Source of the DNA: Streptomyces luomodiensis
GTDB taxonomy: Bacteria > Actinomycetota > Actinomycetes > Streptomycetales > Streptomycetaceae
Assembly: GCF_031679605.1 (NCBI RefSeq)
Contig: NZ_CP117522.1
Location: forward strand, 1,984,001 to 2,048,000
Direction: 5' to 3'
DNA: 64,000 nt
In this document: positions 32,058 through 41,489 of the stretch, in pieces
Layout: each line of letters begins with the position of its first letter
How positions within the stretch are numbered: position 1 is the first letter of the stretch
Position numbers and translations under genes: made by a program
The notes under the pieces: model-generated
What the model was told of the DNA's origin: nothing
The model's database searches: none
What the model saw: the letters and a program-made list of their open reading frames with translations, nothing else

Positions 32058-34715
32058 TCACAGCCGCGCCTCCGCGATCGCCGCCAGGGCGCTCGCCCGA
32101 TAATAGGCGTCGGTGATGTTTCGGGCGATGCGTTCGGCCTGCTCGGTGTCAGCGGGGGCCAGCGCTAGGACTAGATCATGTACGGCGATGGCCTTGTACA
32201 GGTCATCGGTGATGCTTTCCGCTGTCCGTCTGGCGCGGTCGGCGTAAGCCGGTCTGCGTTTGACGAGTTCGGCCTGTAGACCCGCGATGGACCACAGCAC
32301 GGCGGCACGCTCTTCGTCCCGGGGGATCTGGCGCACGATGCGTTCGGCTTCGCGCGCACAGCCCACCGCGCGGTCGGGTTCGCTCCCGACCAGCGCTTCC
32401 CCGGTAGCGACCAGAACCCTGGCCATGGCGTCCAGGGGAGACCTTCTGTCCTCGTCCGGGAGGTTACGCATGAGGCGTTCGGACTTACGGACAAACCTGT
32501 CCACCCGGTCGGGGTCCGTGCCAGCGACGGCATTCCCGGCGTCGACCAGCGCGCCCACGACAGTATTCAGCGCATACGTCCGATCCCGCTCGGGGAGGCG
32601 CTGAGCGAAGGACTCGGACTCGCCGAGCAGTTCATCCGCCCGGCGTGGGTCGGCTCTGGCCAGGTGTTGGCCGGCCAGAGCCAGCACGCTCACGGCCTCC
32701 CGCAACGTCTGCTTTTCCGTCAGGTCGTTGTCCAGCGTTCGAACGATGGCCATCGCTTCGTGGGCGAGGGTCGCCGCCTGCTCGGCGTCAAGCGGGGCGA
32801 GACCCATCCCGACACGGGGAAGGGCACGCGCGACGTTGTGGTCGAGGAGGCGCTGCTTCCGGCCGGGGAGCTGGGGTGCGATGGTCTGGACCTCGCGGAT
32901 GAGCTCCACCGCCCGATGGGGGTCTGTTTCGGCCAGGTAGCCCGCGACATTAGCCATCGTCCGGGCGACGTCGGTCAGCCGGTCGCCCAGCGCTTGGTCG
33001 GCGAAGCCGTTTACGGCATTTCGCACCCTCGTCATGAGGTCGATGACACGGTTGGGGATGGTCCTGGCCGCCCAGCAAACGCATGACAGGGCGCCGGTGA
33101 GTTCGCTCAGCGCCTCCCCCCTCTCGTGAAGGCCGATCTTCCAGACGGTCTGCTCGACCTCCTCCAGGAGTTCCACCGCCTGGTGGTAATGTCTCGAATC
33201 GGCCAAATCCCGCGCGATCTTGACCAGCTCCACCACCCTCCACCGCAGGTCGTTATTGGCTCTGACTTCACCGGCCCGACGCGAGCCTTCTGGCGAGCGG
33301 CGCGAGTCCTCCTCGAACCGCTCCCTCTGCCGAATGGCTTTTTCGAGGTGCTCGGAGTCGTCCTTGAGGCGCTGACGCCATTCCGGCTCGTCGTCGAGCA
33401 CGGAGAACGACAGGCTTCTCAAGCGGTCCGCCTTGTACCGCGTGTCGGGGAGGCTGTACAGGACTTCCTCCGCCTTCCCCAGGAGCCAGGTCGCCCGGTC
33501 ACGGTCTGTCGCGGTTACCGCCTTTGCCAGCTGGGCCAGCCCGAAAACCTTCGCATCGATGTCTGTTATACCCTGAATGATCCCTTCGGCCTCGTCCACG
33601 AGGTGTCGTGCACGTGGCGGATCGAGAGCGACCAGGCAGGTGGCGGCTGCTGTGAGAAGGTGTGCACGCTGGGAGAGGTCGGTGATTTTGTGGCCGGCCT
33701 GTATGACCTCGTCGGCCAGCTGTCTGGCCTTGTCGGGGTCGACCGTGACCGTCGCGGCCCCGACCCTGGCCAGTAGGCCCATGCTGGTGGAGCGGTCCGG
33801 GATAGCGCGGGCGGCGTGTTCTGCGGCGTCCCGTGCCACGAGGTGGGCGGCTGATGGGCCGGGATCCGGATCCGGAGCGGCACCCTGCTCCCCGTGATCG
33901 TGGGGGGCGCGGTTGAGGAAGTGAATGTGGCGAGTGGCGTTGTTCTGCGCGAACAGCTGTGGTTCCGGACTGTCGCGGCCGCGCATGCGGTCGCGAATTC
34001 TGAGCCAGACATGCTCCAGGCTGATCGCGGGCCCGACTCCGGTGATGCCCGCTTCCAGCGTGGTGATCAGCTCACCCGTGAACTCGGGCAACGGGGCCCC
34101 AGGACGCACGAACGAACGGCTCTGCGGTGGCGCCGAGGTCAGCACACAGTCCCCGTAGCCGTTCTCGTCCGACCCGTGCCGCCCCCCGTCGTCCCCATCG
34201 GTGGCGTTTGCGTGGGCGTGTTCGTCGAGGGCGGTGGCCAGGTCGTCGCGGGTCGGGGCCGTGCGGTGGGACATGCCGCCGGCGATGCCGCTGTAGCAGC
34301 AGTCCAGGATGGTGACGCGGTGCTTGGCTCGGTGGCCGGCTTGCCTGATCAGGTCGCGGAGTTGGCGATAGGGCAGGGTGCCGATCTGGGGGTAGTCGGG
34401 GTCGGCGTCGACCAGCGCCAGGTGAAGGCGTTCGCCCGGATCCCGCAGTCCGTGCCCGGCGAAGTACACCACCAACGTGTCCTCCGCGGCCAGCGCGGCG
34501 TCCCTGACAGTCGTCAGAATCCGCTCCTGCGTGGTATCGGTGCCAAGGACGGTGACGTGCTCGTGCGGGAGTCCCCAGATCAACGGGTCGCGGAGCAGTC
34601 GGGCCAGATGGCCCGCGCCCGTGGCCGCCGCCGGCATGGCAGCCAGGTCGGCGTGCGTGTAGTCACCGATCCCGACCAGCACCGCACGGCTCCTGTGTGG
34701 ATCAGGAAGCGCCAC
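32058..34715 (-). CDS. Caspase-family peptidase with long helical-repeat C-terminus
   Basis: An 885-residue protein starting at GTG 34713-34715. Residues about 8-265 form a caspase/peptidase C14 domain: RAVLVGIGDY opens it, VVYFAGHG carries the catalytic His88, and ILDCCYSG the catalytic Cys140. The remaining 600 residues are alpha-helical repeats of a degenerate pattern in which DPDRA-type turns recur (DPDKARQLADE, DPPRARHLVDE, DPHRAVELIRE, DPRRADELLGE, DPDRVDRFVRK), resembling TPR-like effector-sensing arrays. It overlaps the upstream EACC1-like gene by 14 bases. Actinobacterial caspases in this setting belong to immune or suicide-type conflict systems; that role is family-based inference. 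Confidence 0.86.
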   Translation of the reverse strand: MALPDPHRSRAVLVGIGDYTHADLAAMPAAATGAGHLARLLRDPLIWGLPHEHVTVLGTDTTQERILTTVRDAALAAEDTLVVYFAGHGLRDPGERLHLALVDADPDYPQIGTLPYRQLRDLIRQAGHRAKHRVTILDCCYSGIAGGMSHRTAPTRDDLATALDEHAHANATDGDDGGRHGSDENGYGDCVLTSAPPQSRSFVRPGAPLPEFTGELITTLEAGITGVGPAISLEHVWLRIRDRMRGRDSPEPQLFAQNNATRHIHFLNRAPHDHGEQGAAPDPDPGPSAAHLVARDAAEHAARAIPDRSTSMGLLARVGAATVTVDPDKARQLADEVIQAGHKITDLSQRAHLLTAAATCLVALDPPRARHLVDEAEGIIQGITDIDAKVFGLAQLAKAVTATDRDRATWLLGKAEEVLYSLPDTRYKADRLRSLSFSVLDDEPEWRQRLKDDSEHLEKAIRQRERFEEDSRRSPEGSRRAGEVRANNDLRWRVVELVKIARDLADSRHYHQAVELLEEVEQTVWKIGLHERGEALSELTGALSCVCWAARTIPNRVIDLMTRVRNAVNGFADQALGDRLTDVARTMANVAGYLAETDPHRAVELIREVQTIAPQLPGRKQRLLDHNVARALPRVGMGLAPLDAEQAATLAHEAMAIVRTLDNDLTEKQTLREAVSVLALAGQHLARADPRRADELLGESESFAQRLPERDRTYALNTVVGALVDAGNAVAGTDPDRVDRFVRKSERLMRNLPDEDRRSPLDAMARVLVATGEALVGSEPDRAVGCAREAERIVRQIPRDEERAAVLWSIAGLQAELVKRRPAYADRARRTAESITDDLYKAIAVHDLVLALAPADTEQAERIARNITDAYYRASALAAIAEARL

Positions 34716-35187
34716 TTGCCGCCCCTTCGGTGTCGTTCCCGGTACGTTGCCCGTCGCTGTCCCCGCTCCCCGGGCCCGCGTGGCCGGTCAAGGTGCCGTC
34801 AACGCTGCCCACCGTGGTGCCCAGGAGACGAGCGAGGCGGGCGACGTCCTCCGCGCCGCCGTCCTCGATCACCACGCGCACACCGTTGTGCTCGACCACC
34901 ATCCGCGCGCCGGGCCGCTGGCGCGGCGGAAGGGAGGCGCGGAAGTTCAGGTGGGAGTAGATCAGACTGGCGGTGGAGAATCCGGTGCTCAAGGTCAGGC
35001 CGATCCACTCCAGGAGATCCCCCGACATCCCGCCGTCGGCCGTGCCCGAGCGTTCGCGGGTCATCGTGACGTACCGGCCCACGGTCCGGTCCCTTGCGAT
35101 CCAGTCCGCGAAGCGACCGGTCAGGTCCCCACCACCGCTGCCCACGCTCTCCCTGGTCAACCCGTTGTCTCCGATACGTACGCGCAC
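34702..35187 (-). CDS. Effector-associated EACC1-like protein
   Basis: A 161-residue protein from GTG 35185-35187. It starts RVRIGDNG, continues with LTGRFADWIARDRTV, has a hydrophobic segment LLEWIGLTLSTGFSTASLIY, and ends with the strand pair ARMVVEHNGVRVVIEDG before a low-complexity tail. This order (short beta N-terminus, one membrane-like helix, small basic beta domain) matches the EACC1 components that accompany caspase or trypsin effectors in actinobacterial conflict systems. Its 14-base overlap with the caspase gene gives strong context support. The ribosome site is only a GGGGGG run three bases upstream, so the exact start is uncertain. Confidence 0.72.
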   Translation of the reverse strand: MRVRIGDNGLTRESVGSGGGDLTGRFADWIARDRTVGRYVTMTRERSGTADGGMSGDLLEWIGLTLSTGFSTASLIYSHLNFRASLPPRQRPGARMVVEHNGVRVVIEDGGAEDVARLARLLGTTVGSVDGTLTGHAGPGSGDSDGQRTGNDTEGAASGAS

Positions 35188-35313
35188 ACGCCCCCCAAAT
35201 ACAGTCCTGGCGAAACGGCATCACCAGACCGTCGCCCGCAGTGAGTTCCATTGTTGCCCGAACCGCCTGTGAGCTGACACTCCCGCGCTCAACTGGCCAA
35301 CGGAAATGCTCAG

Positions 35314-35669
35314 TCACACATGAGGCCGGCGGTCGGGGACTGCGCATCCGCGCTCGGCCAGGAGCGTGCCTATCTCAGTGACGGCCCGGGTGATGGTGTC
35401 CGGTCGATGCCGAACGGCAGCGCGAAACGGCGTGCGGAAGGTCATGCCGCAGACGGATGAGCGGTGGCCACCACACGGTCGACGAACCCCATCCGATGCC
35501 CGGCACCGGCCGCCCGCCTTTTGTTCCCGCCGCGTGCAGTGTGACGGCAGCCTTCGACCATGGCCTGCCACGCCGTGGCCAACTCCTGGATGAGACAGCC
35601 CAGATGGCGTCGCGAGATCCCCGTGAACAGCCGATGCGCAAAGACCGCCCTATTGACCATGATCGCCAC
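35314..35669 (-). pseudogene. Frameshifted IS5-family transposase fragment
   Basis: One minus-strand frame reads FTGISRRHLGCLIQELATAW and GAGHRMGFVDRVVA. After a frameshift a second frame reads RHRPDTITRAVTEIGTLLAE and RGCAVPDR. Together they match the N-terminal domain of an IS5-type transposase (helix-turn-helix plus IRPLLAERG segment). The DDE domain is missing. It accounts for most of the 552 bases upstream of the EACC1 gene. Confidence 0.7.
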
Positions 35670-35739
35670 GGGCTGATCAAGCCACCCACCAGCGCCGACA
35701 CCTCACCCGCTATAACGCACCAACTCGTAAGCCGAATCG

Positions 35740-36170
35740 GTGCTCAAGGAAACAGATACCCAGCCATGGGGCGATGATTTCGCATGGCCGTCCGATGCCG
35801 CCGGTTGGGAGCGTCTCCTGGGGGCGGTGACCGATCTGCCGTGGTCGCTGCGTTTCCCGTCGCCGTCGCCGTCGGCCCCGGACTGGGGCCCAGCCGCGGT
35901 CCGGCGTCGCTGGGTCGATGACATCGCCCTGGTGGACTGGGAATCCGGCCCGTTCAGTGGTGTTCGCGGTGCCCGTCAGATCGCGGAGACGGGAGACGAC
36001 TACCTGATCGTCTCCGTGCTGAGTACGGGGAGCGCCGTCTTCCGCCAGGGCGGTCACGCCGTCGTCGCGCGCAGTGTCGTGGTGCGACGGCGTCTTTATC
36101 CTCAGAGCTCCGGCACGCGTCCGGTCCATGCTCACCATGTCCCGGCCGCGGCCCACTTGCGGTCGCCGCA
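35740..36170 (+). pseudogene. Degraded AraC-type regulator, N-terminal sensor part
   Basis: A frame from GTG 35740 reads WERLLGAVTDLPWSLRFPSP, DDIALVDWESGPFSGVRGA and ETGDDYLIVSVLSTGSAVFR, resembling the cupin-like sensor domain of AraC-family activators. After about 36060 the match moves to another frame (DGVFILRAPARVRSMLTMSR). No DNA-binding domain follows, because the decarboxylase gene begins at 36300. Identification is moderate. Confidence 0.45.
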
Positions 36171-36299
36171 GGTCGATCTCCCGTGCGCGATGTACGCCAT
36201 ACCGGTGGTTTCGCCCAAGGGGGACCGCTCGCCCAGCCGGGCCGCGCGGACACTTGCCCGACGGTGGCCGGGCGGCCACCCGGGGAGGGGAGGACAGCC

Positions 36300-38600
36300 A
36301 TGGCCGACAGCAGGGTTCTGATGGCGGTACCGGAGCACCCGCGCGCCGAGGGCGCCAGAACGGAGCAGCTGCGGAAGATCCGGGATGCCGTCGAGGCCGG
36401 CGGCTTCGAGGTGCGCTGGGCCGTCGACGCGCAGGACGCGGACGCGGTGCTGCGTACCGAGGCGGGGCTGGCGGCGGCACTGGTCGCCTGGGATCTGCCC
36501 GGCGGCGGCGTGGAGGACGGCGGGCCCGTCGTCCTCCGCCGGATCGGCCGGCGTTTCCGGGACCTGCCGGTCTTCCTGACCATGACTGAGGAGGGGGTCC
36601 GCGATCTGCCGCTGTGGGTGTCGGAGACGGTCGTCGGATACGTGTGGCCGCTGGAGGACACTCCGGGATTCATCGCGGGCCGCATCACCAGTGCCGCCCG
36701 AGCCTACCGGGAGGACGTGCTGCCGCCGTTCTTCCGGGCGTTGCGCCGCTTCGACGACGCCCACGAGTACTCCTGGCACACCCCGGCGCACTCCGGCGGT
36801 GTCGCCTTCCTGAAATCAGCGGCGGGGCGGGCCTTCCACGACTACTTCGGCGAGCGGCTGCTGCGCAGCGACCTGTCGATCTCGGTCGAGGAACTGGGTT
36901 CGCTGTTCGAGCACACTGGACCGATCGGCGAGGCCGAGCGCAACGCCGCCCGCGTCTTCGGATCCGACTCCACCTACTTCGTACTGCACGGCGACTCCAC
37001 CTGTAACCGCCTGGTCGGCCACTTCAGCGTCACCCGCGACGAGCTGGCGCTGGTGGACCGCAACTGCCACAAGTCGGTGCTGCAGGGGCTGATCGTCTCC
37101 GGGGCCCGCCCCGTCTACCTGGTTCCCACCCGCAACGGCTACGGCATGGCCGGCCCGCTGCCACCGGCCGAGCTGGCACCGGAGGCGATCGCGGCCCGGC
37201 TCGCGGTGCATCCGCTGGCCGAGGCCGCGGTGTCGCCGCGGCCTCAGTACGCGGTGTTCACCAACTCCACCTATGACGGGCTCAGTTACGACGCCGTCGC
37301 GACCGCGCGAGCGCTCGCGGGCAGTACACCGCGAGTGCACTTCGACGAAGCCTGGTTCGCCTACGCCCGATTCCACCCGCTGTACACCGGCCGGTACGGC
37401 ATGGCGGTGGACGAGCGGACCTTCCCCGGGCCGGAGCGGCCCACGGTGTTCGCGACCCAGTCGACGCACAAGCTGCTCGCGGCGCTGTCGCAGTCCGCGA
37501 TGGTGCACGTGCGACCGGCACCACGGGCACCGGTGGAGCACGACCGCTTCAACGAGGCCCTGATGATGCACGGCACCACCTCGCCCCTGTACCCGATGAT
37601 CGCCTCGCTGGACGTGGCCACCGCGATGATGGACGGCCCCCAGGGTGAATGGCTCATCGACGAGGCGGTGACGGAGGCGATCCGCTTCCGTCAGGAAATG
37701 GTCCGCCTGCGCAAGCGGGTGGAGAGCGCCGGGGACCGGCCGGGCTGGTTCTTCGGCGTCTGGCAGCCGGACTCCGTCACCGACCCGGCCACCGGCGAGC
37801 GCCTGCCCTTCGACGAGGCCCCGCCGGAACTGCTGCGCACCACGCAGTCCTGCTGGCTGCTGGAGCCCGGTGCCGCCTGGCACGGCTTCCCCGGGCTCAC
37901 CGAGGGGCACTGCATGCTGGATCCCGTCAAGGTCACCCTGACCTGCCCCGGCATCACCGCCGCCGGCGACATGGCCGAGGAGGGCATCCCGGCCCGCGTC
38001 CTGACGGCGTACCTGGCCACACGGAACATCGTCGTCGAGAAAACCGACAGCTACACCACGCTGATCCTGTTCTCCATGGGCATCACCAAGGGCAAGTGGG
38101 GCACGCTGCTGGACGCCCTGATGGACTTCAAGGCCCTGTACGACGCCGACGCCCCTCTCGACCGGGTGCTGCCCGCCGCCGTAGCCGCGCATCCGCGCCG
38201 CTACGCGGGGCTGACCCTGCGCGAGCTGTGCCGGCAGATGCACGGCCGGCTGCGTTCGGCCCGTCTGGTGGAGCTGCTGGACACAGCCTTCCAGCAGCTC
38301 CCGGAGCCGGTCCGGCCTCCGCAGCACTGCTATCAGCGTCTGGTGCGTGGCGGCACGGAGCGGATCCGGATCGCCGACGCCGCGAACCGGGTGGCGGCCG
38401 CCATGGTCACCGTCACCCCACCCGGCATCCCGGTCCTGATGCCCGGGGAATCCACCGGTGACACCGACGGCCCCCTCCTGCGGTACCTCACGGCCCTGGA
38501 GAGCTTCGACCGACACTTCCCCGGCTTCCGCAGCGAGACACACGGTGTCACGATCGACGAGGAGACCGGCGACTACCAGATCGAGTGCCTGCGCAGGTGA
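36300..38600 (+). CDS. Orn/Lys/Arg decarboxylase (PLP-dependent, fold type I)
   Basis: A 766-residue protein; ATG 36300 is preceded by GGGAGGGGAGG, and the upstream frame extension is not family-like. Residues 1-120 form a receiver-like wing domain. The PLP core has HTPAHSGGVAFLKS, FVLHGDSTCNRLVGHFSVTR, VHFDEAWFAYARFHPLYTGR and the Schiff-base Lys391 in ATQSTHKLLAAL. LILFSMGITKGKW and the C-terminal domain complete the standard layout of inducible lysine, ornithine or arginine decarboxylases. Which amino acid is used cannot be told. It stands alone, with no antiporter next to it, so polyamine production or acid stress are both possible. Confidence 0.92.
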   Translation: MADSRVLMAVPEHPRAEGARTEQLRKIRDAVEAGGFEVRWAVDAQDADAVLRTEAGLAAALVAWDLPGGGVEDGGPVVLRRIGRRFRDLPVFLTMTEEGVRDLPLWVSETVVGYVWPLEDTPGFIAGRITSAARAYREDVLPPFFRALRRFDDAHEYSWHTPAHSGGVAFLKSAAGRAFHDYFGERLLRSDLSISVEELGSLFEHTGPIGEAERNAARVFGSDSTYFVLHGDSTCNRLVGHFSVTRDELALVDRNCHKSVLQGLIVSGARPVYLVPTRNGYGMAGPLPPAELAPEAIAARLAVHPLAEAAVSPRPQYAVFTNSTYDGLSYDAVATARALAGSTPRVHFDEAWFAYARFHPLYTGRYGMAVDERTFPGPERPTVFATQSTHKLLAALSQSAMVHVRPAPRAPVEHDRFNEALMMHGTTSPLYPMIASLDVATAMMDGPQGEWLIDEAVTEAIRFRQEMVRLRKRVESAGDRPGWFFGVWQPDSVTDPATGERLPFDEAPPELLRTTQSCWLLEPGAAWHGFPGLTEGHCMLDPVKVTLTCPGITAAGDMAEEGIPARVLTAYLATRNIVVEKTDSYTTLILFSMGITKGKWGTLLDALMDFKALYDADAPLDRVLPAAVAAHPRRYAGLTLRELCRQMHGRLRSARLVELLDTAFQQLPEPVRPPQHCYQRLVRGGTERIRIADAANRVAAAMVTVTPPGIPVLMPGESTGDTDGPLLRYLTALESFDRHFPGFRSETHGVTIDEETGDYQIECLRR

Positions 38601-38618
38601 CCTGGCCGCAGCCTCGTT

Positions 38619-38659
38619 GACACCCCGGGCCGGCCGGCGGCGGGCGGGCCCGCGGTGTC
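38619..38659. terminator. Bidirectional hairpin between convergent genes
   Basis: Arms 38619-38631 and 38647-38659 pair over 12 of 13 bases (GACACC/GGTGTC outer part, CGGGCC/GGCCCG inner part). It sits 19 bases after the decarboxylase stop and touches the end of the minus-strand cyclase pseudogene, so it can terminate both directions. Confidence 0.65.
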
Positions 38660-39010
38660 AGCGCAGCGCCGTCGCGTTGGCCGGAGAGCCCACTCCGCCG
38701 GTCAGGTTGAGGGGTTCGACGGTGACCAGGCCGTCCCAGCGTCCGGTGTGCCGGCAGTCCTGGGCGAGGCCGGTGAGGTTCCACAGCTCGCCCAGGCGCA
38801 GGCCCAGTTCGGCGATCAGTTCCTGGTGGCAGCATGCCCTGGTCCTCGGGCGCGCTGTGGTGGAAGTCGCTGTCGGCCAGGACGGAGAGGATCTCCACGG
38901 CGAAGGTGTCCGTGGCCACGAGGGCGATGTGGTGGTCCCAGCACCAGGCGGGCGAAGGCGCGGCTCTGCGCGAACCCGGTACGCGTCGTGCGGCGCGGAC
39001 CTCGGCCCGC
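38658..39010 (-). pseudogene. Broken cyclase-family (kynurenine formamidase-like) gene, C-terminal part
   Basis: One minus-strand frame reads DHHIALVATDTFAVEILSVL and ADSDFHHSAPEDQGML. After a frameshift the next frame reads HQELIAELGLRLGELWNLTG, then EPLNLTGGVGSPANATALR and a stop. These are the middle and C-terminal blocks of metal-dependent cyclase-family hydrolases. A third frame seems needed for the part before about 38970, and the N-terminal metal motif is missing. Two or more frameshifts plus a 5' loss make this a pseudogene. Confidence 0.68.
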
Positions 39011-39112
39011 GCCGTCGGACTTGAGCGATCGCAAAGCCCCAGGTCAACCACCGCACGGCAATAATGACACCCTTCAAGGCAGGGCGTCAGCGTTCTCAGC
39101 CCTGCCTGCGCG

Positions 39113-39982
39113 TCAGCTTTCGTCCGGCTGGAAGAAGCGTGGGCTGTTTTCCCGGTCTGCGTAGTCGGTCGAGCAGGCCACGTCGCGTTGTGCCTGGAGC
39201 TGGGCCAGGCGGGTGGTCAGCGCGCGGGTGATGTGCTCGTAGCTGTCGCTGCCCAGAGTGAGGCGCAGCGGGGCGGGTTCCACAGCGACGCTGGCGATCA
39301 TGGCGTCGACCATCTTGTCCGGGTCACCCGGCGAGCGGAGCGAGGTGTCGTCGAGGAGGTGATTGATCCTGCGGGAAGGCGAGGCGTCATAGGCGGGGAT
39401 GCGGGGCCCGACCTGCGCGCTTCTGTTGCGGAAGTCGGTGCGCGCGCTGCCGGGTTCGACGATCGTGCAGCCGATCCCGAACACGGCCACCTCCTGCGCA
39501 ACCGTCTCCATGAACCCTTCGATGCCCCACTTCGTCGCGTGATAGAGCGAGCTGCCGGGAATCGTCACCTGGCCTCCGAGGCTGGAGAGCTGGAGGATGC
39601 GGCCGTGGCCCTGTTCGCGCATGTGCGGAAGGACCGCGCGGACGAGCTGGATCGCTCCGAGCAAATTGGTGTCGATCTGGTGGCGGACCTGTTCGTCGGT
39701 GACTTCCTCGGCGGCGCCCAGCAGCCCGTAGCCGGCGTTGCTGACGACCACGTCGATGTGGCCCATCGCGGCCCAGGCGGCGTCGGCCGTCGGCCGGATC
39801 TCGTCGGTATGTGTCAGGTCGAGAGTGGCGAGCCACAGCCGGTCGCCGTATTGCGCCTTGAGGTCGTCGGCGGCGGAGAGGTTCCGCAGTGTGCCGGCGA
39901 CACGATCGCCGGCAGCGAGCAGCTTTTCCGCCATCAGGCGGCCGAAGCCACTGCTGATGCCGGTGATGAGCCAGGTTTTCAC
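39113..39982 (-). CDS. Short-chain dehydrogenase/reductase
   Basis: A 289-residue SDR starting at GTG 39980-39982, nine bases after AAGGA. It has TWLITGISSGFGRLMAEKLL (cofactor motif), DVVVSNAGYG, QLSSLGGQ with the catalytic Ser, and the YHATK motif (YxxxK). VEPGSARTDF follows. This subgroup (SDR with ISSGFG motif) is common in actinomycetes, often annotated as retinol- or sterol-type dehydrogenases, but the substrate is open. It lies 80 bases downstream of an amidohydrolase on the same strand, so the two may form one unit. Confidence 0.88.
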   Translation of the reverse strand: MKTWLITGISSGFGRLMAEKLLAAGDRVAGTLRNLSAADDLKAQYGDRLWLATLDLTHTDEIRPTADAAWAAMGHIDVVVSNAGYGLLGAAEEVTDEQVRHQIDTNLLGAIQLVRAVLPHMREQGHGRILQLSSLGGQVTIPGSSLYHATKWGIEGFMETVAQEVAVFGIGCTIVEPGSARTDFRNRSAQVGPRIPAYDASPSRRINHLLDDTSLRSPGDPDKMVDAMIASVAVEPAPLRLTLGSDSYEHITRALTTRLAQLQAQRDVACSTDYADRENSPRFFQPDES

Positions 39983-40062
39983 GGGTGGTTTCCTTCCTAC
40001 TGCGGTGAAGCGGTGCACCTACTGCGGTGAAGTGGCGGGAGGATGTCCCGCCACGGGCGCGC

Positions 40063-41304
40063 CTAGCGCTTGTCGACGGCGATCTCGCCGTTCAGGATCA
40101 CCATGCTGAGGTCGCGGATGTTGCCGATGTCCGCGGTGGGATCGGCGTTCAGCACGAGCAGGTCGGCGCGCTTGCCGGGGGCCACCGTACCGAGGTCGGG
40201 GCGGACGCACTGCCGCGAGGCGCCGCTGGTGCCTGCGGCCAGCACCTGGGTGGGCGTCATCCCGGCCGCCACCATGAGTTCGGCCTCTTCCAGGGTGTTG
40301 GCTCCGTATAGGCCCCGGCCGCTGAAGGTGTCGCTGCCCAGCGCGATGTGCACGCCGGCCTCAGCGACCTTCTTGAGATTGCCAGGGGCGTCCGGGTGGG
40401 CATTGTCGATCCAGAGTGTGGGCGTGTAGGTGATGGCGTGTTCGAGCATCAGGTCGATGAGCGAGTGGTCGGTGAGGGGCTCGATGGTGACGCCGTGCTC
40501 CAGGCCGTCCGCTCCAGCCTTGATCGCCTCGCGTGCCGCGGCCTGCTGGGTGGTGTGGACGGTGACCCGAAGGCCCCGCTCGTGCCCGGCCTCGATCCCC
40601 GCTCGAAGGAGATCGAGGGGAAGCCGTTCCAACTCGACACCATCCGGGAAGGCGGGATTCTGCCAGAGGTACTTCGGTCCGCCGGAATGTGCGCACGCGC
40701 CTTCCGACAGGAGTTTGATCGCGTCCACCTTGCGGTCGGCGAGGTGGTGCACCAGGTCGCGGATCTGCTGCACGCTGTCGACCTCTCCCGTGAAGCGCTC
40801 GCGCGCCCAGGGGTTGTCGCTGAAGACCGTGGCGGCGGGGTGCCCGTCGCGTCCGGTGATGCCGCAACCGGTTGCCAACAGTCGCGGGCCTCGCAGCGTG
40901 CCTGCGGCGATTTTGGCCCGCGTGTCCAGGATTCCGTCCGTCGGATCGCCCACCGACTTGATGGTGGTGATCCCGTGATCGAGGAACAGCCCGAGCTTTC
41001 CGGGAAGCTCATTCTCCTCGAAGGCCCGCATCGAGTCCGGATCGGAGACCGCGCGCACGTCGTAGAAGTGGATATGAGTGTCGATCAGGCCCGGCATGAC
41101 CCATCCTTCGGCCGCGTCCACCTCGTGTCTGCCCCTGAGCGGCTCGGCCGAGACGGATGCGATCTCTCCGCCGTTGATGGCGACGTCGTACAGACCGGCG
41201 AGCGCCTGGCGGCCGTCGAAGACATGTGTGCGCCTGATCACGAGGTCGTAGGTCGCAGGGCCGCGAGCCTCGGTGCTCACGATTGCTTCGGATTCCTGGG
41301 GCAC
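40063..41304 (-). CDS. Amidohydrolase-family protein (imidazolonepropionase-like)
   Basis: A 413-residue protein from GTG 41302-41304, eight bases after AGGAG. Metal-binding elements are GLIDTHIHFYD (HxH), a Lys in DAIKLLSEGAC, TVHTTQQAA and GLEHGV (two His) and ALGSDTFSGRG with the late Asp. The end ADLLVLNADPTADIGNIRDL returns to the beta-sandwich. This is the standard layout of the amidohydrolase group that includes imidazolonepropionase and Xaa-Pro-type dipeptidases. The substrate is unknown. The proposed Rrf2 operator lies 120 bases upstream and the SDR gene follows downstream. Confidence 0.86.
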   Translation of the reverse strand: MPQESEAIVSTEARGPATYDLVIRRTHVFDGRQALAGLYDVAINGGEIASVSAEPLRGRHEVDAAEGWVMPGLIDTHIHFYDVRAVSDPDSMRAFEENELPGKLGLFLDHGITTIKSVGDPTDGILDTRAKIAAGTLRGPRLLATGCGITGRDGHPAATVFSDNPWARERFTGEVDSVQQIRDLVHHLADRKVDAIKLLSEGACAHSGGPKYLWQNPAFPDGVELERLPLDLLRAGIEAGHERGLRVTVHTTQQAAAREAIKAGADGLEHGVTIEPLTDHSLIDLMLEHAITYTPTLWIDNAHPDAPGNLKKVAEAGVHIALGSDTFSGRGLYGANTLEEAELMVAAGMTPTQVLAAGTSGASRQCVRPDLGTVAPGKRADLLVLNADPTADIGNIRDLSMVILNGEIAVDKR

Positions 41305-41423
41305 CGCTCTCACTCCTAGTGCGTTTCTGAGTAGGTGTTCGGGCCGTAGAGCACGCGGAGGGATCGCGGGGCCGCGTGCTGACTTCCGGAGCCGGGAGGG
41401 CCGGAGCGCCCACCCCGGGATCA

Positions 41424-41448
41424 AACTGCAACCATGGTAGTTACAGTT
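41424..41448. promoter_or_regulatory. Candidate Rrf2 operator upstream of amidohydrolase gene
   Basis: A 25-base imperfect palindrome with AACTG/CAGTT ends and AAC/GTT inner arms (AACTGnAAC...GTTnCAGTT). The same pattern with the same spacing occurs at 41961-41985 in front of the Rrf2 gene. It lies 120 bases upstream of the amidohydrolase start and just past the 3' end of the Rrf2 gene. Confidence 0.7.
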
Positions 41449-41489
41449 AGGGAACGCGTCATGAACGCAGGGTGCGCATGCGCGCTTGA

